The position numbers were made by a program, and so were the translations under genes. A DNA stretch of 64,000 nucleotides from Sulfuritalea sp. (lineage in GTDB: Bacteria > Pseudomonadota > Gammaproteobacteria > Burkholderiales > Rhodocyclaceae). Below, piece after piece: positions 25,029 to 32,259 of this stretch (the stretch's first letter is position 1; each line of letters begins with the position of its first letter). The DNA is taken from NCBI GenBank assembly GCA_022842325.1, contig JALHPU010000002.1, positions 62,001-126,000 of the forward strand. Reading direction: 5' to 3'. The notes beneath the pieces were generated by a model. It was given only the letters and a program-made list of their open reading frames with translations. It ran no database searches and was not told the origin of the DNA.

Positions 25029-25901
25029 ATGCGTCTGTCGAAATCTCTTTGCGCTGTTGTCGGTGAGATTCTCGCCAGTACCGGTTCGCACCCGACTTTG
25101 GATGCTCTCTTCATTTCGGCAGGCGCCCCTTGCGACCCTCCCGCTCTCGCACATCACTCAAAATGGAAGGAGTGGCTCTTTCGTGCCGGGCAAGACCCGA
25201 ATGTTGACAGCCTAGCCGTCCTTGGAAATGTCCTTGAAGAGTTGATGGATCTCCATCCGGAGCTAGGTACTCCGGAGTTCAGTAGCTGGAGAGAGCGGCG
25301 TGAACGGATTGAGGCTGCGCTCGAAGACAACGGGCTTCGTTACTATCGATTTGGCCGGGTCTTACCGCAAGGATACGCGCCGCAACATGCACCCATCGCG
25401 GCTACTCACGAAGCGGCAGGTTCGCCGGCAAAGCCAACCAGTGTTGAGGAGCTGCTTGAAATAGTCGTTCGCGGCCTGCGTCGAGCAATGCATCCTTTAA
25501 CGCATCGGCGGAAGGGGGTTCAACCTCTGTCATTCGGCAACGAGTACGACGTCCAAGACCTTTTGCACGCGATGCTACGGCCTTGGATCAGCGATATTCG
25601 CCCCGAAGAGTTCACTCCTAGCTATGCTGGTTCAAGCACCAGAATGGATTTTCTTCTGCCGATACACGCGTTGGTAATTGAAACCAAGATTGTTCGAGAT
25701 CGTGCCCACGCCAAGAAGATCGGAGATGAACTAATCATTGATATCGAGCACTATCGTAGACATCCAGAGTGCAAGAGTCTTTGGTGCGTTATCTACGATC
25801 CGGAGCACCTCATTACCAATGCTCCTGGCCTCAAGGCCGACTTGGAAGGTACGCGTTCGTCAAAGGACGGGGATGTTGTTGTTAAGGTGTTCGTGCTATA
25901 G
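25029..25901 (+). CDS. PD-(D/E)XK nuclease-domain protein (DpnII/MboI-like REase fold)
   Basis: A 290-residue protein starting MRLSKSLCAVVG. The first 130 residues have no recognised domain. Residues 165-275 match the DpnII-MboI-type nuclease module often fused to other domains: NEYDVQDLLHAML (Glu172), MDF (Asp207) and the E-x-K pair IETKIV (Glu218, Lys220), followed by the helix ELIIDIEHYRRHP. All PD-(D/E)XK residues are present, so it is probably an active DNA nuclease. No methyltransferase accompanies it, which fits an effector rather than a classical restriction enzyme. Codon use is more AT-rich than in neighbours. Confidence 0.82.
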   Translation: MRLSKSLCAVVGEILASTGSHPTLDALFISAGAPCDPPALAHHSKWKEWLFRAGQDPNVDSLAVLGNVLEELMDLHPELGTPEFSSWRERRERIEAALEDNGLRYYRFGRVLPQGYAPQHAPIAATHEAAGSPAKPTSVEELLEIVVRGLRRAMHPLTHRRKGVQPLSFGNEYDVQDLLHAMLRPWISDIRPEEFTPSYAGSSTRMDFLLPIHALVIETKIVRDRAHAKKIGDELIIDIEHYRRHPECKSLWCVIYDPEHLITNAPGLKADLEGTRSSKDGDVVVKVFVL

Positions 25902-25936
25902 CAAGATCACTTGTGAGAACCTGCGCACTTCACCAA

Positions 25937-25970
25937 ATGACATCTAACACCTCATTCCAGGGGGACGGCC
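25937..25970 (+). other. attC-like left half (ATCTAAC core)
   Basis: ATCTAAC (25942-25948) fits RYYYAAC, and the following CCTCATTCCAGGGGGACGG resembles the L'' side of common attC sites. The right half that should follow within about 150 bp is missing; instead the RelA/SpoT gene begins at 25975. The purine-rich AGGGGGA segment may serve as its ribosome-binding site. Confidence 0.45.
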
Positions 25971-25974
25971 CTCC

Positions 25975-27069
25975 GTGAGTCACGAAACACTCAAGTTCAG
26001 TCGCGCCGCGGTAGATCGGGCAGGTCGAGTGCTCCTTGATAAGGAAGCAACTCCGGATGCCACTGACAGCGCATTTGATGTTCTTGCGAACTGGCGCTCG
26101 TCTCATGCTTTTCCTCTCAATACGATGACGATGGATCTGCGTCAACGGGTCAATCGTGTCCTTCCAACTGCTCTGGTAGTACAACGCCTTAAGCGTACCC
26201 GATCCATTTTGGCCAAGCTCTCGAAGGAATCGAGCATGCGTCTGACACAGATGCAGGACATTGGTGGTTGTCGCGCCGTTGTAGAAACAATAGGCGAGGT
26301 CTACAAGCTTCGTGATGCCTACAGACGCAGCAAGTCATTGCACGAGTTCGTAACAGAAGACGACTACGTCACTAACCCCAAGGTCTCTGGCTATCGAAGT
26401 ATCCATCTTGTCTATCGCTTTAAGAGCCGCAGTCACCCGGAATACAACAAACTTCTCTTTGAGATTCAGCTCAGAACAAAGCTTCAACACGCATGGGCTA
26501 CAGCAGTTGAGACGGTCGGCGCTGTAATTGGTCAAGCTCTGAAATCAAGCGAGGGCGAAAAGAGCTGGCTAAGCTACTTTCAGAATGCTGCGCTTGCTTT
26601 GGAGTTTTCTGAGTATCCGGGTGCCATCTCGCATAGCGCCGTTTCACGCGGTACGGTAGCTAGAGAACTCGCATCCCTCTCGAAGACGCTGCAGGTCACC
26701 ACGAAGCTCACTGCGTATCGAAACGCGTTGAAGGCTACTGAAAAGCTGGACGCCAAGTCGGCCGGATACTTTCTTCTTGTTCTTCTGCCTGATGAACCTG
26801 CACTTCAGATATTTGCTTTCTCGAAACGGAATGTTGATGCGGCATACCGTGAATACGAAAGGTATGAACGCCTCTTGCCTCGATACCCACGTGGGACTCA
26901 ACTTCCATTATTTCCCGAGTTGGCAGACTATTCTGGGGCTCAAGCGGTTCTTGTGGGCGCAGACTCATTCAAGTCAATCCGCGAGTCATACCCAAACTAC
27001 TATCTTGATACTGATGCATTTCTTGCAAATGTTGATCGCTTTGTTCGTCGTTATCGTCGCGCCCCGTAA
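25975..27069 (+). CDS. RelA/SpoT-domain nucleotide pyrophosphokinase (single-domain, toxSAS-like)
   Basis: A 364-residue protein starting at GTG 25975. The synthetase domain is intact: KRTRSILAKL (about 73-82), MQDIGGCRAVV (93-103), SGYRSIHLVY (138-147) and the substrate-binding FEIQLRTKLQHAWATAVE (162-179). There is no HD hydrolase, TGS or ACT domain, so it is not housekeeping RelA or SpoT. The C-terminal 180 residues are unassigned. Stand-alone synthetases make (p)ppGpp or, as toxSAS, act as toxins that make ppApp or modify tRNA. Its position between a nuclease and an RNase in a transferred region suggests defence. No antitoxin-like partner is evident. Confidence 0.85.
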   Translation: MSHETLKFSRAAVDRAGRVLLDKEATPDATDSAFDVLANWRSSHAFPLNTMTMDLRQRVNRVLPTALVVQRLKRTRSILAKLSKESSMRLTQMQDIGGCRAVVETIGEVYKLRDAYRRSKSLHEFVTEDDYVTNPKVSGYRSIHLVYRFKSRSHPEYNKLLFEIQLRTKLQHAWATAVETVGAVIGQALKSSEGEKSWLSYFQNAALALEFSEYPGAISHSAVSRGTVARELASLSKTLQVTTKLTAYRNALKATEKLDAKSAGYFLLVLLPDEPALQIFAFSKRNVDAAYREYERYERLLPRYPRGTQLPLFPELADYSGAQAVLVGADSFKSIRESYPNYYLDTDAFLANVDRFVRRYRRAP

Positions 27070-27079
27070 TCCATCAATC

Positions 27080-27114
27080 CACCGGACCTGCGCGAAAAGC
27101 AGCGTAGGCCGGTG
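27080..27114. other. Imperfect hairpin between the RelA-like and NYN genes
   Basis: CACCGG-ACCT (27080-27089) pairs with AGG-CCGGTG (27106-27114), enclosing a G+C-rich loop with GCGC/GCAGCG pairing. It may be a terminator or the remnant of a cassette junction, but no RYYYAAC/GTTRRRY pair is present. Confidence 0.4.
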
Positions 27115-27141
27115 ATTTCAGACCTTGAACTCTCCATTCCC

Positions 27142-27744
27142 ATGCGAACGAACTTCGTCCTCGTCGATTTCGAGAATGTCCAGCCCAAGGACCTCGGGCT
27201 GCTCAAAGATGGCCCGTTCAAGATCAAACTATTTATCGGCCCCAATCAGTCAAAGATTCCTGTTGCATTGGCTTCGTCACTCCAGTCCCTCGGAAACAAC
27301 GCCGAGTATGTGGTCCTCGAAACCGCAGGAAACAACGCACTCGACTTCCACATTGCCTACTACATCGGAATTCTCTCGACTGAAGACCCTTCTGCCTACT
27401 TTCACATCATCTCCAGGGACTCAGGGTTTGATCCGTTGATAAAGCACCTCAAGGGAAAGAAGGTCTTTGCCCAGCGGTCAACCTGTATCTCTGATATCCC
27501 GTACTTCAAACCCTCATTGCCAGCCACCACAGACGCGCAAATTGAAATTGTCGTCGCGGACCTTGTGCGTCGGAAAGCAGCGAAGCCTCGAACACAGAAG
27601 ACCCTTCTCAGCACCTTGCATGCTCTGTTCAAGAAGGAACTTTCCGAGCAAGAGCTTGCCCAGTTGTTTGCGTCGCTTTGCAGTCGCGGCATCGTCAAGG
27701 TGGAAGGCACCAAGGTGTCTTATGAACTACCGCCAGAGTCCTGA
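27142..27744 (+). CDS. NYN/PIN-like domain protein (putative RNase)
   Basis: A 200-residue protein starting MRTNFVLVDFENVQP at 27142, the usual start of this family; a GTG at 27112 would add ten residues. The acidic metal-binding residues Asp9 and Glu11 (VDFEN), Asp68 (NNALDFHIAYY), and Asp93/Asp97 (SRDSGFD) match NYN/PIN nucleases. The C-terminal 70 residues look like a winged-helix module (LLSTLHALFKKELSEQELAQLFASLCSRGIVKVEGTKVSY) and may bind nucleic acid. It is the last gene of the island, with AT-richer codon use than the chromosome. Confidence 0.85.
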   Translation: MRTNFVLVDFENVQPKDLGLLKDGPFKIKLFIGPNQSKIPVALASSLQSLGNNAEYVVLETAGNNALDFHIAYYIGILSTEDPSAYFHIISRDSGFDPLIKHLKGKKVFAQRSTCISDIPYFKPSLPATTDAQIEIVVADLVRRKAAKPRTQKTLLSTLHALFKKELSEQELAQLFASLCSRGIVKVEGTKVSYELPPES

Positions 27745-27815
27745 CATGACGATCGCTGGACGCTGCGCCATAGTGCCGCGCACCGCCGGTCAGCCTGAAC
27801 CTTGAAAACAAATAT

Positions 27816-27840
27816 CACCGTCGCACCAGCGCCGACTCTC
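27816..27840 (+). repeat. 25-bp dispersed word, copy 6 (right edge of the island)
   Basis: CACCGT, CGCA, CCAGCGCCGACTCTC, intergenic, 72 bp after the NYN stop. It marks the outer end of the palindromic repeat that follows. Confidence 0.65.
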
Positions 27841-28062
27841 ACGGCGTTTCATTAGACAAGGCGTGGGGCGGTCGCTTCGGCGGCCCTTGAGAGCCGCCGA
27901 AGCGAGGAGCCGTGCCAGAGGTTGTCCGCTGGCGTTGTCCGACGACGATGCCAGGTTCATCGGCAGCGGCTAGTTTAGCCAGCGGCCTGGCGCGGCCCCG
28001 CAGTGAGGGCAGCTGCAGGCCGGCGAACCAGGGGCGACGAAGCGGCCGCCCCACGCCGGGCG
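27841..28062. repeat. Diverged copy of the cassette-end palindromic repeat
   Basis: It shares ordered blocks with the inverted repeats at 48.04-50.49 kb: GTTGTCCGACGACG (27934-27947; same block at 50253-50266), GCGGCTAGTTTAGC (to 27979), then GCAGTGAGGGCAGC and GCAGGCCGG. A separate hairpin, GGTCGCTTCGGCGG with CCGCCGAAGCGA, lies at about 27869-27905. It fills the 379-bp gap between the NYN gene and the DUF1272 gene. No gene is seen. Confidence 0.65.
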
Positions 28063-28123
28063 CAACGTGTTTGACCCGAACTTCGCTTTTGCGTACCTTC
28101 TCCCCGACTTCAGGAGAAAAGCC

Positions 28124-28363
28124 ATGCTGCAACTCAGACCTGGTTGCGAATGCTGCGACAAGGACTTGCCGCCCGATTCGACGCAGGCGCGCATTTGCTC
28201 CTTCGAATGCACTTTCTGCGCCGACTGCGCCGCGGGTGTGCTGGGCGGAATCTGCCCCAACTGCGGCGGCGAGCTGGTGGTCCGCCCACGCCGCCCGGCG
28301 GACAAGCTGGCCAGCAACCCGGCATCCACCGAACGCATCTTCAAGCCACCAGCGCGAGCATGA
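28124..28363 (+). CDS. DUF1272 zinc-ribbon protein
   Basis: A 79-residue protein starting MLQLRPGCECCDKDLPPDS; CAGGAG (28111-28116) lies seven bases before the ATG. Cys pairs CECC, CSFECTFCADC and CPNC suggest two zinc-binding sites. The family is widespread and of unknown function. It is coupled by ATGA to the following DUF1499 gene. Confidence 0.88.
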   Translation: MLQLRPGCECCDKDLPPDSTQARICSFECTFCADCAAGVLGGICPNCGGELVVRPRRPADKLASNPASTERIFKPPARA

Positions 28364-28845
28364 AATCCGTTCTCTACATCCTTGCCGGCATCCTGATTGT
28401 GGCCACCATCGCGATCCAGCTCGGCGCGTTGCACGGCAACCGCCCGGCGGACCTCGGCGTGAGCAAGGGCCGCCTCAAGCCGCCGTCGGCGACGCCCAAC
28501 AGCGTATCGAGCCAGGCCGGGCTGTACCCGGAGCATCCGCAGCGGGCGTACGCGCAAATCCAGCCGCTGCCCTTGAAGGGCGGCTCCGGCGCAGCTTCGA
28601 TGACGACGCTGGCGACGGTGCTGGCTGCGATGCCGAGCATCACGGTGGTCGAGCAGCGGCCGGACTACCTGTATGCGCAGGCCACGACGCGCTGGCTGAA
28701 ATTCACCGACGACCTCGAGTTCTGGTTCGATCCGGCGCGCGGCGCGATCGAGCTGCGCAGCGCCAGCCGGCTCGGGGGCAAGGATTTCGGGGTGAACCGG
28801 CAGCGCATCGAGGCGATCCGGGCGGCCTATCTGGCACAGCCCTGA
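28360..28845 (+). CDS. DUF1499 family protein
   Basis: A 161-residue protein with an N-terminal membrane span (SVLYILAGILIVATIAIQLGAL) and a DUF1499 body: LATVLAAMPSITVVEQRPDYLYAQATTRWLKFTDDLEFWFDPARGAIELRSASRLGGKDFGVNRQRIEAIR (given here only as the recognisable order of motifs VVEQRPDYLYAQ, DDLEFWFD and RSASRLG). It is probably anchored in the inner membrane facing the periplasm. Function is unknown. Confidence 0.87.
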   Translation: MKSVLYILAGILIVATIAIQLGALHGNRPADLGVSKGRLKPPSATPNSVSSQAGLYPEHPQRAYAQIQPLPLKGGSGAASMTTLATVLAAMPSITVVEQRPDYLYAQATTRWLKFTDDLEFWFDPARGAIELRSASRLGGKDFGVNRQRIEAIRAAYLAQP

Positions 28846-28891
28846 AGGAATTGGGGGTGTTTGCCGCCCTTGTAGCCCCATTCCCCCTCCG

Positions 28892-28914
28892 ACTCCCCCC
28901 TTGAAGGGGGAGAG
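28892..28914. terminator. CT-rich hairpin between converging genes
   Basis: ACTCCCCCCTT and AAGGGGGAGAGT form a stem of about nine pairs with one bulged C. It lies between the DUF1499 gene and the convergent GGDEF-EAL gene and resembles the 13972-13992 palindrome (C-run/TT/AA/G-run design). Probably a bidirectional terminator. Confidence 0.5.
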
Positions 28915-28934
28915 TGTCGCTCCAGGCTGATGCC

Positions 28935-30632
28935 TCAAGCCCGCGGCGCGGCCATCTGCCACCCAGGCAGTTGCGCGGCCGGCATCGGATGGCCGATGCC
29001 ATGGCCCTGGCCGACCTCGCAGCCCATCTGCAGCAGGGCCTGCAGATGCCCTTCGGTGGCCACGCCTTCGGCCACGATGCCCATGCCGAAAGCCCGCGCC
29101 AGCGCGATGATGCCCTGCACGATGGCGTGGTCGCTCTTGTCGTCCTGCATGTCGCGGACGAAGGACTGGTCGATTTTCAGGGTGTCGACGTCGAGCTTGC
29201 TCAGGTAGGCGATCGACGAGTAGCCGGTGCCGAAATCGTCCAGCGCGAAGCTGACGCCGAGCGCACGGCAATCGCGGATCAGCGCGCCGATCCTGGCGAA
29301 GTCGTCCAGTGCCGCGGTTTCCAGCACCTCGATCTGCAGGCGGCGCAGCTCATCCACCGAACCCAGCGCGATCGCGCGGTCTTTCAGCTTGGTGACGAAG
29401 CCCGGCGACTCGAGGTGATAGGCCGAGATGTTGATGCTGACCTCGGTGTCGAAGCCCTGCTGCCGCCATTGCCGCAACTGGTCGATGGCGGTCGCCACCA
29501 CCCAGTCGCCGAGTTCGATTTCGAGTTCGGTGTTTTCCACCGCGCGCAGGAATTCGCCGGGCGGCAGAAAGCCGAGCTGCGGGTGGTTCCAGCGTATCAG
29601 CGCCTCGGCCCCGACCAGGCGCCGGCTGTGCAACTTCACCTTGGGCTGGTAGTAGAGCTCGAATTCGCCATGCGCCAGGCCATGCCTGATCTGCTGCAGC
29701 AGGCGATGGTGGGACCGCGCGCGCAGATCGCTGGCCGGGTCGAACAGGTGGTAGCGGTTGCGGCCCGCCTCCTTGGCCAGGTGCATGGCCTGGCTGGCAT
29801 GGCGCAGCAGGGTCTCGGCATCCTGCTCGTCGTCCGGATACAGCGCGACGCCGATGCTGGCGGTAATGCACAGCATTTCGCCGTCCAGCGCGACCGGCTG
29901 CTGGATGCCTTGCAGCAGCCGGTGCAGGCTGCCGACGCATTCCTCGGTCACCTGCAGGCCGACCAGCAGCACGATGAACTCATCGCCGCCGAGGCGCGCC
30001 ACGGTGTCGTCTTCGCGCACGGCGTCCTTGATGCGCCGCGTGATCTCCAGCAGCACCCGATCGCCGGCGCCGTAGCCGTAGGCGTCGATCACCGGCTTGA
30101 AATTGTCCAGGTCGATATGGCACACCGCGGTCAGGCCGCGCTCGCGCTTGGCGCGCGCCAGGGCCTGTGCCAGGCGGTCGGCGAGCAGCACGCGGTTGGG
30201 CACGCCGGTCAGCAGGTCGTAATGCGCCATGTGCTCGAGCCGCTGCCGGTACTCGCTGCGCTCGGTGACGTCGGTCGCCAGGCCGATGATGCCGCGCACG
30301 CTGCCGTCGGGGTTGAGCAGCCGCTGCCGGGTCAGTTCGAGCAGATGCTGGCGGCCATCGGCCAGCGGCATCCATTCCATGCTCATATGCGGCGCGGCCT
30401 GGGCCTGGCACTCCCGGTCGGCCTGCAGCCAGGCGGCGCCCATGGCCGACGGCATCAGTTCGGTGTAGCGCGGAGCGGCAAGCAGGCGCGTTTGCGCGAT
30501 GCCGAGGTACTCGCAAAAATGCCGATTGGCGAATTCCAGCTGGCCGGCGCCGTCCATCATCCAGATCGCCGCGGGCGCATGGTCCAGTACCGTTTGATCG
30601 ACGGAAGGCAAACCGGGCGCGGGCGTAGTCAT
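28935..30632 (-). CDS. PAS-GGDEF-EAL cyclic-di-GMP turnover protein
   Basis: A 565-residue protein starting MTTPAPGLPSVDQ at 30632. A PAS domain (DHAPAAIWMMDGAGQLEFANRHF, about 15-130) is followed by GGDEF with the intact RLGGDEFIVLL (about 245-255) and EAL with intact GAEALIRWNH and DDFGTGYSSIAYL. Both catalytic signatures are present, so it may make or degrade c-di-GMP, with the PAS domain sensing a ligand. There are no membrane segments. The open frame continues upstream of the start but there overlaps the nitroreductase in another frame. Confidence 0.93.
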   Translation of the reverse strand: MTTPAPGLPSVDQTVLDHAPAAIWMMDGAGQLEFANRHFCEYLGIAQTRLLAAPRYTELMPSAMGAAWLQADRECQAQAAPHMSMEWMPLADGRQHLLELTRQRLLNPDGSVRGIIGLATDVTERSEYRQRLEHMAHYDLLTGVPNRVLLADRLAQALARAKRERGLTAVCHIDLDNFKPVIDAYGYGAGDRVLLEITRRIKDAVREDDTVARLGGDEFIVLLVGLQVTEECVGSLHRLLQGIQQPVALDGEMLCITASIGVALYPDDEQDAETLLRHASQAMHLAKEAGRNRYHLFDPASDLRARSHHRLLQQIRHGLAHGEFELYYQPKVKLHSRRLVGAEALIRWNHPQLGFLPPGEFLRAVENTELEIELGDWVVATAIDQLRQWRQQGFDTEVSINISAYHLESPGFVTKLKDRAIALGSVDELRRLQIEVLETAALDDFARIGALIRDCRALGVSFALDDFGTGYSSIAYLSKLDVDTLKIDQSFVRDMQDDKSDHAIVQGIIALARAFGMGIVAEGVATEGHLQALLQMGCEVGQGHGIGHPMPAAQLPGWQMAAPRA

Positions 30633-30697
30633 GGCTGTCAGCAGAAATTCCTTGGCCCATTCTACGATTTCGTCTCCCGGCTGTGGAAGCGCCCGGC

Positions 30698-31348
30698 TCA
30701 AGCAAGGGGTTTCGGATAGCCGACGGTCTGCGACAGCAGAACCTGCTGGTCGTGGCTCAGGCCCAGCGCGTCGGCGATGGCGTTGCGGTCGATCCAGGCC
30801 CGGATCACCGTCGCCAGGCCGCTGCCGGCGGCAAACAGATAGACGTTCTGCGCGATCGCGCCGGCGGCGGCCGACGCAAAGGACTCGCGCTGCGCCACCG
30901 GCACCAGGCCCATGCGCCGGTGGTCGGCCACATAGACCAGGTCGAGCGGCGCCTCGTCGACGAAGTCCTGGTAGCCGGTGACGCTTCTGAGATCGCTGGC
31001 AACCACCAGGTCCAGTCGATGCGCCGCCGCCTCGTAGCGATAGGCGCCTTGCGGCAGCGCGACGAAGACATCGACCTCCTGGGCATTCAGCGCCGAAGGT
31101 GCGGTGCGTCCGCCATCGGCGCGGTTGATGCCATAGGCCGCCCACAGCAGATCCGACAGCAGGGGCAGGGGCAGCGGCGTGCCGGCGAAGTCGCGCGAGG
31201 AGCGACGCTGCGCCAGTGCCTCGAGCAGGGGCAGACCGCCCTGCATCTGCGGCGGCGGCAGGCTGATCGAGGTCGCCGCATTTCCCGCCGCAGGTTTGGG
31301 TCGCAGGGCGCCCATCATGCCCAGTGCCAGTTTGGTCAGGGTAGTCAT
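30698..31348 (-). CDS. SagB-type nitroreductase-family oxidoreductase
   Basis: A 216-residue FMN-dependent protein starting MTTLTKLALGMMG at 31348, with GGAGC a few bases upstream. Motifs include LAQRRSSRDFAGTPLPLPLLSDLLWAAYGINR, GGRTAPSALNAQEVDVFVAL and AAGAIAQNVYLFAAGSGLATVIR. SagB-type enzymes oxidise thiazolines in peptide natural products, but isolated copies like this have unknown substrates. No precursor peptide or cyclodehydratase is nearby. Confidence 0.85.
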   Translation of the reverse strand: MTTLTKLALGMMGALRPKPAAGNAATSISLPPPQMQGGLPLLEALAQRRSSRDFAGTPLPLPLLSDLLWAAYGINRADGGRTAPSALNAQEVDVFVALPQGAYRYEAAAHRLDLVVASDLRSVTGYQDFVDEAPLDLVYVADHRRMGLVPVAQRESFASAAAGAIAQNVYLFAAGSGLATVIRAWIDRNAIADALGLSHDQQVLLSQTVGYPKPLA

Positions 31349-31428
31349 TGCGCTGCTCCTCGATCGATCCCGATGTAGGCCGGCAGTCAGGCATTCCTCT
31401 GGATACCGTCCTTGCCTTTCGCGCGGAC

Positions 31429-31460
31429 AAAAAAAACCCGGCGGGATTGCTCCGGCCGGA
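31429..31460 (-). terminator. Intrinsic terminator with U8
   Basis: On the minus strand TCCGGC (31460-31455) pairs with GCCGGG (31442-31437), followed by eight T residues (31436-31429). It stops minus-strand transcription coming from the NlpC gene before the nitroreductase gene, so the latter needs its own promoter in the next 80 bp. A 12-bp palindrome, CTCCGGCCGGAG (31450-31461), overlaps the 5' arm. Confidence 0.65.
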
Positions 31461-31645
31461 GTTGAAAGCCCCGCATTGCGCGGAGTTGGAGTAGTGGCCT
31501 GCTTGCGGCAGCAGAACAATCGCCGTGCATTGGGCAACACGATACCGCGACCACCATGGCGTTGGAATACCCGCAATGCCTTATTTTGCTACCGCGTTTC
31601 CGGTAGCGACGAGGCGCTGCCGGCAGGGGCTCGCGCCCAGCGCCG

Positions 31646-32200
31646 TCAGTCGAAGTAGGTCCGGCCTTCCTCGAAGCGCGCCGCGAACCAGCCTTTCTTG
31701 AGGCTTTCGGTGCGAACCTTGCCGCGGCTGTTGGGCGCGTGCACGAAGCGGTCGTCGCCGATGTAGATACCGACGTGGGACCGCGGCCTGTTGCGCGTGT
31801 TGAAGAACACCAGGTCGCCGGGGCGCAGCTGCGCCGTCGGCACCGGCTTGCCCTTGCGCGCCAGATCCGCCGCCGAGCCGGCGAGCTGCATGTCGACCGA
31901 CTTCTGGTAGACGTAACTGACCATGCCGCTGCAGTCGAGTCCCGCCTCGGGGTTCTTGCCGCCGAAGCGGTAGCCGGTTTCGATCAGGCCCAGCGCGAAC
32001 AGCACCACGTCGTAGGCCTTGTCGTTGATCCGGCCTTCGCCGCCGCTGGCCGTGCCCGCCGCCGGCGACGCCGTGCTGCCGGCGCCGACTCTTTCGACCG
32101 GGGCCGACGCCTGGTTGCCCAGCGGCAACACGCCGCAGCCACCCAGCACCAGGGTCGAACTGGCAAGCCATGCGGCAAGCGAATCGCGGGAAGCGGACAT
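31646..32200 (-). CDS. NlpC/P60 family lipoprotein (cell-wall endopeptidase)
   Basis: A 184-residue protein with signal and lipobox LVLGGC (lipidated Cys22) and a C-terminal NlpC/P60 domain: catalytic Cys in LDCSGMVSYVYQ, His in SHVGIYIGDDRFVHAP. It is predicted to cleave D-gamma-glutamyl-meso-DAP bonds in peptidoglycan from the outer-membrane side. The linker VERVGAGSTASPAAGTASGG between lipobox and domain is low in complexity and partly encoded by the dispersed word. It is divergent from the alcohol dehydrogenase gene. Confidence 0.92.
   Translation of the reverse strand: MSASRDSLAAWLASSTLVLGGCGVLPLGNQASAPVERVGAGSTASPAAGTASGGEGRINDKAYDVVLFALGLIETGYRFGGKNPEAGLDCSGMVSYVYQKSVDMQLAGSAADLARKGKPVPTAQLRPGDLVFFNTRNRPRSHVGIYIGDDRFVHAPNSRGKVRTESLKKGWFAARFEEGRTYFD
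32069..32093 (+). repeat. 25-bp dispersed word, copy 7 (in the NlpC linker)
   Basis: CGCCGT, GCTG, CCGGCGCCGACTCTT; the coding strand reads ERVGAGSTAS. It lies in the unstructured linker after the lipid anchor. Confidence 0.7.
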
Positions 32201-32259
32201 GCGGCCAAATCTAATCCGCTACACTGCTGCCGATAATCCCGAGCAAGGCAGAAAACCTC

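Noticed and set aside
28935..31430. Long minus-strand frame of about 830 codons joining the GGDEF-EAL gene with upstream sequence
   Set aside because: The upstream part is rich in Arg/Ala without domains and overlaps the nitroreductase gene in another frame; the PAS domain starts at 30632.
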